Of a stretch of DNA of 64,000 nucleotides, positions 57,666-64,000 are shown one piece after another. The position numbers were made by a program, and so were the translations under genes. This stretch comes from Methylobacterium currus (lineage in GTDB: Bacteria; Pseudomonadota; Alphaproteobacteria; Rhizobiales; Beijerinckiaceae), in assembly GCF_003058325.1 (NCBI RefSeq), contig NZ_CP028844.1, positions 453,001-517,000 on the forward strand, read 5' to 3'. A model generated the notes under the pieces. It did no database searches. It saw only the letters and a list, made by a program, of their open reading frames with translations, and was not told the DNA's origin. Numbering within the stretch: the stretch's first letter is position 1; each line of letters starts with the position of its first letter.

Positions 57666-59009
57666 ATGGCTGGGACGGGTCGTGCCGGGATGCTCACGCG
57701 GCGCGAGGCGCTGATCGGCGCGGGGGCCGCGGGGGCGAGCCTGATGCTGCCGGGCGGCTCCGCCTGGGCGCAGGGCGCGGGCAAGCCCGCCGAGCTGAAG
57801 GTCGGCATCGCCACCTACCTGTCGGGCCCGGCGAGCGTCTTCGGTGTGCCCGGCCGCCAGACCGCCGAGATGCTGTTCGACGAGATCAACGCGGCCGGCG
57901 GGATCAGTGGGGTCAAGGTACGGCCGATCTTCGTCGACGAGGGGCCGGGCGTCGACCACGTCGTCGGCGAATACCGCCGCCTGGTGCAGTCGGAAGGCGT
58001 GCACCTGATCTTCGCGGCGATCTCCTCGGCCGACTGCATCGCCTGCGCGCCGCTCTCCGACGAGCTGAAGCGCCCGACCCTGCTGTGGGATTGCGGCACC
58101 CAGCGCATCTTCGAGGACAACCGCTACACGTACGCCTTCCGCACCCAGGCCAACGCGACGCCGGAGATTCTGGCCGCGCTCCTCTACCTCCTCAAGGTCA
58201 AGCCGGACATTAAGTCGATCGCGGTGATCAACCAGGACTATGCCTGGGGCCGCGATTCCTGGGACATCTTCCGGACTGCGATGAACACCCTGAAGCCCGG
58301 GGTGAAGGTCTCGGCCGAGCTGTTTCCGCGCTTCGGCGCCACCGACTTCTCGACCGAGATCACCCGGGTGCTGGCGCTTCGCCCCGACGTGGTCCTCTCG
58401 ACCTCCTGGGGCGGCGACCTCGACGCGCTGATCCGCCAGGCCTCGGACCGCAAGCTGTTCGAGCGCTCGACCTTCGTGATGCCGCTCGCCGAATCCTCGC
58501 TCCAGCGCGTCGGCAAGGCGCTGCCGGCCGGGCACATCGTCGGCGCCCGCGGCGACCACTGGTTCCTGCACCCGTCGCCGGCCGACCCGGAGCGGCTGAA
58601 GCGCTTCAACGACAGCTACCGCGCCAAGTACAATGCCTGGCCGATCTACCCCTGCTTCCACATGGCGCAAGCGGTCTCGGCGATGAAGGCCGGCATCGAG
58701 AAGGCGGTGGCGGCGAAGGGCGGCGGCTGGCCGACCGATGCGGAGCTCGCCGCGGCCTTCAAGGGCCTCGAATTCCCCTCGCCCACCGCCAGCGTGCGCA
58801 TCCGCGAGGACGGCCAGGGGCTCGAGAACCAGCTCATCGGCACCACGCTGCACTCCGACAAATACCCGTTCCCGGTGCTCACCGACATGATCGTCTTCCC
58901 GGCCGAGACCGTGACGACGCCGGTCGGCCAGAAAAGCGCCGACTGGCTCAAGATGCTGAGCCCCGACATGGTGGCCAAGCTCCCGCAGGCGCAGGCCTTC
59001 AAGAGCTGA
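57666..59009 (+). CDS. HAAT-type ABC transporter substrate-binding protein
   Basis: Periplasmic receptor of 447 aa for a second branched-chain amino acid/amide-type importer. The leader MAGTGRAGMLTRREALIGAG is twin-arginine, with cleavage near SAWAQG. The mature start ELKVGIATYLSGPASVFGVP and EINAAGGISGVKVRPIFVDE are family-typical. GGGAGGAAG lies just before the ATG. The last base of its stop is the first of the next ATG. It differs clearly from the UrtA-like receptor, so a different ligand is likely. Confidence 0.88.
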   Translation: MAGTGRAGMLTRREALIGAGAAGASLMLPGGSAWAQGAGKPAELKVGIATYLSGPASVFGVPGRQTAEMLFDEINAAGGISGVKVRPIFVDEGPGVDHVVGEYRRLVQSEGVHLIFAAISSADCIACAPLSDELKRPTLLWDCGTQRIFEDNRYTYAFRTQANATPEILAALLYLLKVKPDIKSIAVINQDYAWGRDSWDIFRTAMNTLKPGVKVSAELFPRFGATDFSTEITRVLALRPDVVLSTSWGGDLDALIRQASDRKLFERSTFVMPLAESSLQRVGKALPAGHIVGARGDHWFLHPSPADPERLKRFNDSYRAKYNAWPIYPCFHMAQAVSAMKAGIEKAVAAKGGGWPTDAELAAAFKGLEFPSPTASVRIREDGQGLENQLIGTTLHSDKYPFPVLTDMIVFPAETVTTPVGQKSADWLKMLSPDMVAKLPQAQAFKS

Positions 59010-59941
59010 TGGCCTGGCTGTCGGAGAACGGGATCCTCGTCGGGCTCGCCCTGCTCGACGGGCTGTCCTACGCCGCCGCCGTGTTCATGGTGGCGGTGGG
59101 GCTGAACCTGGTGTTCGGCGTGCTGCGGGTGCTCAACGTCGCCCATGGCAGCCTCTATGCCATTGGCGGCTACGCCGCGGCCTCGCTCGGGCTGTTCGCC
59201 ATGTCGCTGGGTGCGCCGCCCTGGCTCGGCCTGCCGATCCTGCTCGCCGCCGCGGTGCTGGTCGGCGCCGTGCTCGGGCCGCTGATCGAGCGGTTCCTGC
59301 TGCGGCGGATGCAGGACCGCGAGCCTGTGCTGCAGCTCCTCGTCACCTTCGCGCTGTTCATGATCCTGGAGGACTTGCAGAAGCTGGTCTGGGGCGTGCA
59401 GCCGGTGGTGTTCGACGCGCCGCTCAAATGGCTCGGCACCGTCGACGTGCCCTTCGGCCAGGACGTGATCCCGTTCACCGCCTACCAGCTCTACGTGCTG
59501 CCGGGGGTGGCGCTCGCCACCCTCGCCATACTCGCCTATGTGCTCCGCTACACGCTGACCGGCCGGATGGTCGTGGCGGTCACGGTCGACCGCGAGGCGG
59601 CCCGCGCCATGGGCATCGACGCCGCCAAGGTGACGATGCTCACCTTCACGGTCGGCGCGGCGCTGGCCGCCCTCGGCGGCGCGCTCGCCGCCCCCACCGT
59701 GTCGCTGGTGCCGGGCGTCGGCGCCTCGACCATCGTGCTCTCCTTCGCGGTCGTGGCGACCGCGGGCCTCGGCCAGATCGAGGGGGCGGCTTTGGCGGCT
59801 CTCCTCATCGGCCTCGGCCGCTCCTTCGCAGTCTACGTCGCGCCCGAATTCGAGGTGGTGGTGCCCTACGCCATCATGGTGGCGGTGCTGCTGTTCCGTC
59901 CGCAGGGGCTGTTCGGCGTGGCGGAGACCCGGCGGATATGA
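59009..59941 (+). CDS. HAAT-type ABC permease (LivH-like)
   Basis: Permease of 310 aa, about eight helices, overlapping the receptor gene by one base (TGATG). LivH motifs: GLNLVFGVLRVLNVAHGSLY, ERFLLRRMQDREPVLQLLVT, AVTVDREAARAMGIDAAKVT (cytoplasmic loop) and IVLSFAVVATAGLGQIEGAA. Ends with PQGLFGVAETRRI. Confidence 0.92.
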   Translation: MAWLSENGILVGLALLDGLSYAAAVFMVAVGLNLVFGVLRVLNVAHGSLYAIGGYAAASLGLFAMSLGAPPWLGLPILLAAAVLVGAVLGPLIERFLLRRMQDREPVLQLLVTFALFMILEDLQKLVWGVQPVVFDAPLKWLGTVDVPFGQDVIPFTAYQLYVLPGVALATLAILAYVLRYTLTGRMVVAVTVDREAARAMGIDAAKVTMLTFTVGAALAALGGALAAPTVSLVPGVGASTIVLSFAVVATAGLGQIEGAALAALLIGLGRSFAVYVAPEFEVVVPYAIMVAVLLFRPQGLFGVAETRRI

Positions 59942-59972
59942 TCTGCGCTCTCACTCAAGGAGGCGTGGCGCC

Positions 59973-60905
59973 ATGACCCGCCGCTCCGAGACCCTTCTCG
60001 CGCTCGCCGGCGCCGTGCTGATCGTCGGGCTTGCCTACGCGGTGCCGTGGCTGCGCTTCGTCCTCACCATCGCGCTCGCCAAGGGGCTCGCGGTGCTGGG
60101 CATCCTGCTCCTGCTGCGGGCCGGCCAGGTCAGCTTCGGCCACGCGCTCTACCTCGCGCTCGCCGCCTACACGGTGGCGTTCGGGGCGATCGCCGTGCCG
60201 GAGGCGCTCCTGCTCGTGCCCCTCGCAGCCTTGCTCGCCGGATTGGTCGGCCTGCTGATCGGGCTCTTCGTGGTGCGCTACCGCGAGATCTTCTTCGGCA
60301 TGCTGAATCTGGCGCTCAGCATGGTGTTCTACTCGGTGCTGGAAAAATTCTACGCGCTGACCCATGGCGCCGACGGCATCCGGCTGCCGCCCGTGACCGT
60401 CCTCGGCCGGCCGCTCGCCGGCGAGGCGGGGGAGTGGACGGTGTTGGGCATCGCGCTCGTCCTGGCGCTGGCCTGCGGCGCGCTGGTGCGGGTGGCCCTG
60501 GCTTCCCCTCTCGGGGAAGCGCTCGCCGGCATCAAGACCCGCGAGACGCGGCTCGACTTCATGGGCGTGTCGCCGAAGCGCGTGCTGCTCGCCGCCTACG
60601 TGGTATCCGCCGTGATGGCGGGCTTTGCCGGGGCGATCATCGCGCTCACCACCCGCCACGTGACGCCGGCACTCAGCTACTGGACCACGTCCGGAGAGCT
60701 CGTCTTCATCGCGATCCTCGGCGGGGCCGGCAGCGTGATCGGGCCGTTCCTGGGCGCCGCGGCCTACGAGCTGACCCGGGTCTACGCCGCCGCCACCTTC
60801 GCCAATGCCTGGCAGATGGTGCTGGGCCTCGTGCTGCTCGGCGTCATCGTGTTCGCGCCGGGCGGGATCTGGGGGATGATCGCGAGCCGCAGGAGGGCCG
60901 CATGA
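59973..60905 (+). CDS. HAAT-type ABC permease (LivM-like)
   Basis: Permease of 310 aa, about nine helices. LivM motifs: VLGILLLLRAGQVSFGHALY near 35-55, RYREIFFGMLNLALSMVFYS, IKTRETRLDFMGVSPKRVLL (cytoplasmic loop) and FIAILGGAGSVIGPFLGAAA. Spaced 31 bases from the LivH gene with AAGGAGG in between; its stop overlaps the ATPase start by ATGA. Confidence 0.92.
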   Translation: MTRRSETLLALAGAVLIVGLAYAVPWLRFVLTIALAKGLAVLGILLLLRAGQVSFGHALYLALAAYTVAFGAIAVPEALLLVPLAALLAGLVGLLIGLFVVRYREIFFGMLNLALSMVFYSVLEKFYALTHGADGIRLPPVTVLGRPLAGEAGEWTVLGIALVLALACGALVRVALASPLGEALAGIKTRETRLDFMGVSPKRVLLAAYVVSAVMAGFAGAIIALTTRHVTPALSYWTTSGELVFIAILGGAGSVIGPFLGAAAYELTRVYAAATFANAWQMVLGLVLLGVIVFAPGGIWGMIASRRRAA

Positions 60906-61672
60906 CCGCGCTCCTCCAGGCCCGGGGCCTGCGCCTCGCCTTCGGCGGCCTCAAGGCGGCGGACGGGATCGACCTCGACGTCGAGGCCGGCGAGTTCCTG
61001 GCGATCATCGGCCCGAACGGCGCCGGCAAGACCACCTTCATCAACATGACGACCGGCTACCTGAAGCCGCAAGGGGGCTCGATCGCCTTCGAGGGCAAGC
61101 CGATCCTCGGCCTGTCGCCGCGCCGCATCGTCGGGCTCGGCGTCGCGCGCAGCTTCCAGCTGCCGCAGCTCTTCACCGAGCACAGCGTGCTGCAGAACGT
61201 GGCGCTGGCGGTCGCCGCCCGGGAGGGCGTGTGGTCGGTGCTCAATCCCCTGCTGCGCCCGCGCTTCCGCGACGAGGCGGCGGAGCTGATCGGGCGCTTC
61301 GGCCTCTCCCGCATCGCCGAGGTGCGGGCCGACGCGCTCAACGAGGGCGCCCGCAAGCTCGTCGACATCGCCATGGCGGTGGCGCTCCGCCCCCGCCTCC
61401 TCCTGATGGACGAGCCGACGAGCGGCGTCGCGGCGGCCGAGAAGATGGGAATCGTCGAGACCCTGGTGCGGGTCCTGCGGGAAGCCCGCGTGACGGCGGT
61501 GTTCGTGGAGCACGACATGGAGGTGGTCGGACGCTTCGCCGACCGGGTGGCGGTGTGGGGCCAGGGGCGGATCGCGGCGCTCGGACCGCCGGCCCAGATC
61601 CTCAACGACCCGGAGGTGCAGCGCACGGTGATCGGCATCGCCCCCGTGGGAGGCGCCCATGCTGCGGCTTGA
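60902..61672 (+). CDS. HAAT-type ABC ATPase (LivG-like)
   Basis: ATPase of 256 aa. Walker A GPNGAGKTT, LVDIAMAVALRPRLLLMDEP Walker B region, and H-loop VFVEHDMEVVGRFADRV. The signature motif is degenerate: ALNEGARKLVDIA in place of LSxGQ. The segment following Walker B (TSGVAAAEK) is also non-standard but LivG-like. Coupled by ATGA upstream and overlapping the LivF gene by 14 bases. Confidence 0.9.
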   Translation: MTALLQARGLRLAFGGLKAADGIDLDVEAGEFLAIIGPNGAGKTTFINMTTGYLKPQGGSIAFEGKPILGLSPRRIVGLGVARSFQLPQLFTEHSVLQNVALAVAAREGVWSVLNPLLRPRFRDEAAELIGRFGLSRIAEVRADALNEGARKLVDIAMAVALRPRLLLMDEPTSGVAAAEKMGIVETLVRVLREARVTAVFVEHDMEVVGRFADRVAVWGQGRIAALGPPAQILNDPEVQRTVIGIAPVGGAHAAA

Positions 61673-62315
61673 GGGGGCGGCGGTGGAAATCGCGGGGGCG
61701 CCGGTCCTGCGCGGCGTCTCGCTCCAGGTGCCGCCGGGCGGGCGCGTGGCGCTGATCGGCCGCAACGGCGCCGGCAAGACCACGACGCTCCGCGCCCTGA
61801 TGGGGCTCCTCCCCCTCCAGGCCGGCCGGCTCGTCCTCGACGGGCGGGAGGCCGGCTCTGTTCCGGCCCATCACCGCGCGCGGCTCGGCATCGGCTACGC
61901 CCCGGAGGAGCGCAGGCTGTTCGGCAGCTTCACGGTGCAGGACAACCTGCTGCTGCCGGCCCAGGTGCTCGGCCTGCCGAGACCGGAAGTCTCGCGGCGG
62001 TTGGACGCCGTCTACGCGCTCCTTCCCGAGCTCAAGGACTTCGCGCCCCGCAAGGCGGCGGGCCTGTCGGGCGGACAGGGCAAGATGGTGGCCCTCGGCC
62101 GGGCCCTCATGGTGGGCACCCGCGCGGTGCTCCTCGACGAGCCGTTCCAGGGCCTCGCCCCGGCCCTCGCCCTCCGCTACGCCGAGGCCCTTGCCCGCTT
62201 GCGGGCCGCTTTGCCCGACGTCGCGATCCTGATCACCGAGAGCAGCCCGGACCTGCTGCGGGCCCTGGTCGACACCACCATCCAGATCGAGCGCGGCGAG
62301 ATCTCGGCCGCCTGA
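61659..62315 (+). CDS. HAAT-type ABC ATPase (LivF-like)
   Basis: ATPase of 218 aa, slightly short for LivF. Walker A GRNGAGKTT (about 34-42), YAPEERRLFGSFTVQDNLLL, signature LSGGQGKMVALGRAL, Walker B AVLLDEPFQGLAPALA; the H-loop region is ITESSPDLLRAL, so the usual switch histidine appears replaced by Ser/Pro-type residues. It is the last transporter gene; the SDR follows after 17 bases. Confidence 0.88.
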   Translation: MLRLEGAAVEIAGAPVLRGVSLQVPPGGRVALIGRNGAGKTTTLRALMGLLPLQAGRLVLDGREAGSVPAHHRARLGIGYAPEERRLFGSFTVQDNLLLPAQVLGLPRPEVSRRLDAVYALLPELKDFAPRKAAGLSGGQGKMVALGRALMVGTRAVLLDEPFQGLAPALALRYAEALARLRAALPDVAILITESSPDLLRALVDTTIQIERGEISAA

Positions 62316-62332
62316 CGAAGGAGATTTTTTTC

Positions 62333-63082
62333 ATGAGGCTCAACGGCAAGGTCGCGATCGTCACCGGCGCCGGCGGCGGCTTCGGCGAGGGCATCGCCAA
62401 GCGCTACGCCGAGGAAGGCGCCAAGGTCGCGGTGCTCGACCTGCGCGGCGACGCCGCCGAGCGCGTGGCGAAAGAGATCGGCGCGGCGGCGATCGCCATC
62501 GCGGCGGATGTCGGCAGCGCCGAGGACGTGCAGGCGGCGGTCCGGCGCACCACCGAGGCCTTCGGCACGCCGCACATCCTGGTCAACAACGCCGGCACCA
62601 CCCACCGCAACCAGCCGCTGATGGAGGTGGACGAGGAGGCCTTCGACCGGGTCTTCCGGGTCAACGTGAAGTCGATCTTCCACTTCGTCCGGGCCCTCGC
62701 TCCGGCAATGCGCGACAATGGCGGCGGCGTGATCCTGAATGTCGGCTCCACCGCCGGCATCCGGCCGCGGCCGGGCCTGACCTGGTACAACGCCTCGAAG
62801 GGGGCGGTGAACCTGATGTCGAAGTCGCTGGCCGTCGAGCTGGCCCCGTGGAAGATCCGGGTCAACGCGCTCTGCCCGGTGATGGGCGAGACCGGCCTGC
62901 TCGAGGCCTTCATGGGCGTGCCCGACACCCCGGAGAACCGCGCGAAGTTCGTCGCCACGATCCCGCTCGGCCGGATGTCGCGCGCCACCGACATCGCCAA
63001 CGTGGCGCTCTTCCTCGCTTCCGACGAGGCCGAGTTCATCACCGGCGTCGAGATGCCGATCGACGGCGGCCGCACGGTCTGA
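62333..63082 (+). CDS. Short-chain dehydrogenase/reductase (FabG-like)
   Basis: SDR of 249 aa at the end of the second HAAT operon. The cofactor motif is TGAGGGFGEGIAKRYAEEG (12-30), then LVNNAGTTHRN, ILNVGSTAGIRPRPG with the catalytic Ser, and Tyr/Lys in WYNASKGAVNLM. The end EFITGVEMPIDGGRTV is standard. GGAG with a T-run (aaggagatttttttc) precedes the ATG. Cotranscription with the importer suggests it oxidises or reduces the imported solute or its product. Confidence 0.88.
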   Translation: MRLNGKVAIVTGAGGGFGEGIAKRYAEEGAKVAVLDLRGDAAERVAKEIGAAAIAIAADVGSAEDVQAAVRRTTEAFGTPHILVNNAGTTHRNQPLMEVDEEAFDRVFRVNVKSIFHFVRALAPAMRDNGGGVILNVGSTAGIRPRPGLTWYNASKGAVNLMSKSLAVELAPWKIRVNALCPVMGETGLLEAFMGVPDTPENRAKFVATIPLGRMSRATDIANVALFLASDEAEFITGVEMPIDGGRTV

Positions 63083-63088
63083 ACCGGC

Positions 63089-63124
63089 CGGGCCCACGCC
63101 TCCCGGTCCGGAGGCGCGGGCCCG
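63089..63124. terminator. Hairpin between convergent SDR and phasin genes
   Basis: CGGGCCC-A-CGCCTCC (63089-63103) pairs with GGAGGCG-C-GGGCCCG (63110-63124), one mismatch, six-base loop. It fills the 49-base gap between the two stops. Confidence 0.75.
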
Positions 63125-63131
63125 TCCCGCC

Positions 63132-63728
63132 TCAGCGCGACGCCGGCAGTGGCTTCACGCTGGCGCAGATCGTCCCGACCTCCTCGAGGGAGCGCAGGGA
63201 TGTCTCGGCGACGGTGCGGGCATCCTCGACCAGGCTCTGCACGCTCTCGCGCATCATCTCGCTCTGGAGCATCGAGAGTTCCTGCAGGTTACGGGCGCCG
63301 GCGAGGCGCTTCAGGCCCTCCAGGTTGCGCTGCCAGCGCTTCTGGCCGAGCTCGACGGAGCTGCGCCAGGCATCCTGCATGGCGTGGGTCATCACCGTGC
63401 CGCAGCGGCTGACGGCGTCCGAGTTCTTCCGCGCCTGCTCGGCGAACCGCGCCCCGTCCTCGCTGCCGACGCCCATCGTCCGCTGGAATTGATCGTTGAA
63501 CTCGCGCGCCGTGCGCGAGACCGTCTCGACGCCGATCTGCATCATCTGCTGCGCAGTATCGGCGGTTCGTCCTTGCAGCGCGCCGGCCTTGTCGATGCTG
63601 TCCTTGGCGAGGTCGGCCATCTTGGACGCCTGCGCGGCGCCGTTCTCGATTCCAGTGGAGTTGACATCGAGAGCGCCCTTCACCGGCTCGGTTTTCTTGG
63701 CCTGTTCGGATTGCTGGGTCGTCGCCAT
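63132..63728 (-). CDS. Phasin family protein
   Basis: Polyhydroxyalkanoate granule-associated protein of 198 aa. It is almost entirely helical and Ala/Gln/Glu-rich, with no membrane segment, as in the Phasin_2 family: QMMQIGVETVSRTAREFNDQ, VMTHAMQDAWRSSVELGQKR and LEGLKRLAGARNLQELSMLQ, then MMRESVQSLVEDARTVAETS. GGAGAAG precedes ATG 63728, which is preferred over an ATG 15 codons upstream. The upstream region is AT-rich and presumably carries its promoter. No phaC, phaZ or phaR is within the window. Confidence 0.87.
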   Translation of the reverse strand: MATTQQSEQAKKTEPVKGALDVNSTGIENGAAQASKMADLAKDSIDKAGALQGRTADTAQQMMQIGVETVSRTAREFNDQFQRTMGVGSEDGARFAEQARKNSDAVSRCGTVMTHAMQDAWRSSVELGQKRWQRNLEGLKRLAGARNLQELSMLQSEMMRESVQSLVEDARTVAETSLRSLEEVGTICASVKPLPASR

Positions 63729-64000
63729 TTCGCTTCTCCTGGTCGTCTGCCAATCGACGCGCCTCGGCCCCATTCCTCCCCAGAATGGATTTCGTCTGAT
63801 GATTTTCGTCGATTTTGCTTTATTTCAGCATCGTTGTTCTTGGATTTTTGCGATGCAAAGCGGATGAAATACGAATCCGATGAGAGTGCGATAACATACG
63901 ATACAGTTCAGAATTTCGATGGGAATCGGGATTACGGTCGTCGATGCCGGGACCTTGACGTGGAAGCTGCGTCCAGGACGCCGTCGGTCGGCCAGCCGCT
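63729..64000. other. AT-rich region upstream of the phasin gene
   Basis: Markedly lower GC than the surroundings between about 63780 and 63920, probably the phasin promoter. No gene is visible up to the window end. Confidence 0.5.

Overview
The window is about 70% GC and reads as chromosome of a pink-pigmented methylotroph-type alphaproteobacterium, most likely Methylobacterium or a close relative. This is inferred from gene content: the fliF-fliG-fliH-fliN-flbD flagellar block with a SciP (DUF1153) gene, a divergent ACC deaminase/Lrp regulator pair, PmtA, a DUF1127 peptide, a phasin and many high-affinity ABC importers. There is no rRNA operon, prophage, CRISPR array or transposase.

Layout. 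1-2.7 kb: iron uptake, a TonB-dependent siderophore receptor (cut by the window edge) divergent from an FTR1 permease, with an Irr-type palindrome candidate between them. 2.8-5.3 kb: GST, DUF924 protein and ilvC, which ends in two strong hairpins. 5.8-9.6 kb: an overlapping operon of an alpha/beta-hydrolase fused to a gluconate 2-dehydrogenase subunit 3-like domain, a GMC flavoprotein with a four-Cys motif, and an SDR. 9.8-18 kb: Dps, ACC deaminase acdS with its Lrp-type regulator, uvrA, an outer-membrane protein and an HtrA-like protein that has lost its catalytic triad. 18.5-24.3 kb: DUF1127, trmFO, a chemoreceptor and flbD. 24.3-30.9 kb: leftward flagellar genes fliN, fliH, fliG, fliF, sciP, flgD, fliK. 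31-36.5 kb: mnmA, pmtA, a VTT membrane protein, a histidine kinase and a LysR regulator. 36.5-37.4 kb: remains of a divergent hydrolase/LysR pair that lost both 5' ends. 37.5-37.8 kb: three identical tRNA-Gly(GCC) genes. 37.9-41.8 kb: Nudix, FAH-family, a D-2-hydroxyacid dehydrogenase flavoprotein and a coupled gene of unknown function. 41.9-43.3 kb: soxR and a divergent SDR with a textbook SoxR operator/promoter. 43.5-62.3 kb: a transport block with one NitT/TauT-type ABC system, a complete urea/amide-type ABC system leading into an amidase, a second amidase opposite an AraC regulator, and a second complete HAAT-type ABC system followed by an SDR. 63.1 kb: phasin.

The right half looks like a nitrogen and organic-solute scavenging region (amide/urea import plus amidases). 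The centre couples motility genes to cell-cycle control (FlbD, SciP). The most unusual items are the hydrolase/dehydrogenase-subunit fusion operon, two 81-bp palindromes placed in opposite orientation at the stop codons before and after the amide-transporter ATPase pair, the triad-less HtrA protein, the double-truncation deletion scar beside the tRNAs, and a 13-15 bp motif repeated in three intergenic regions.
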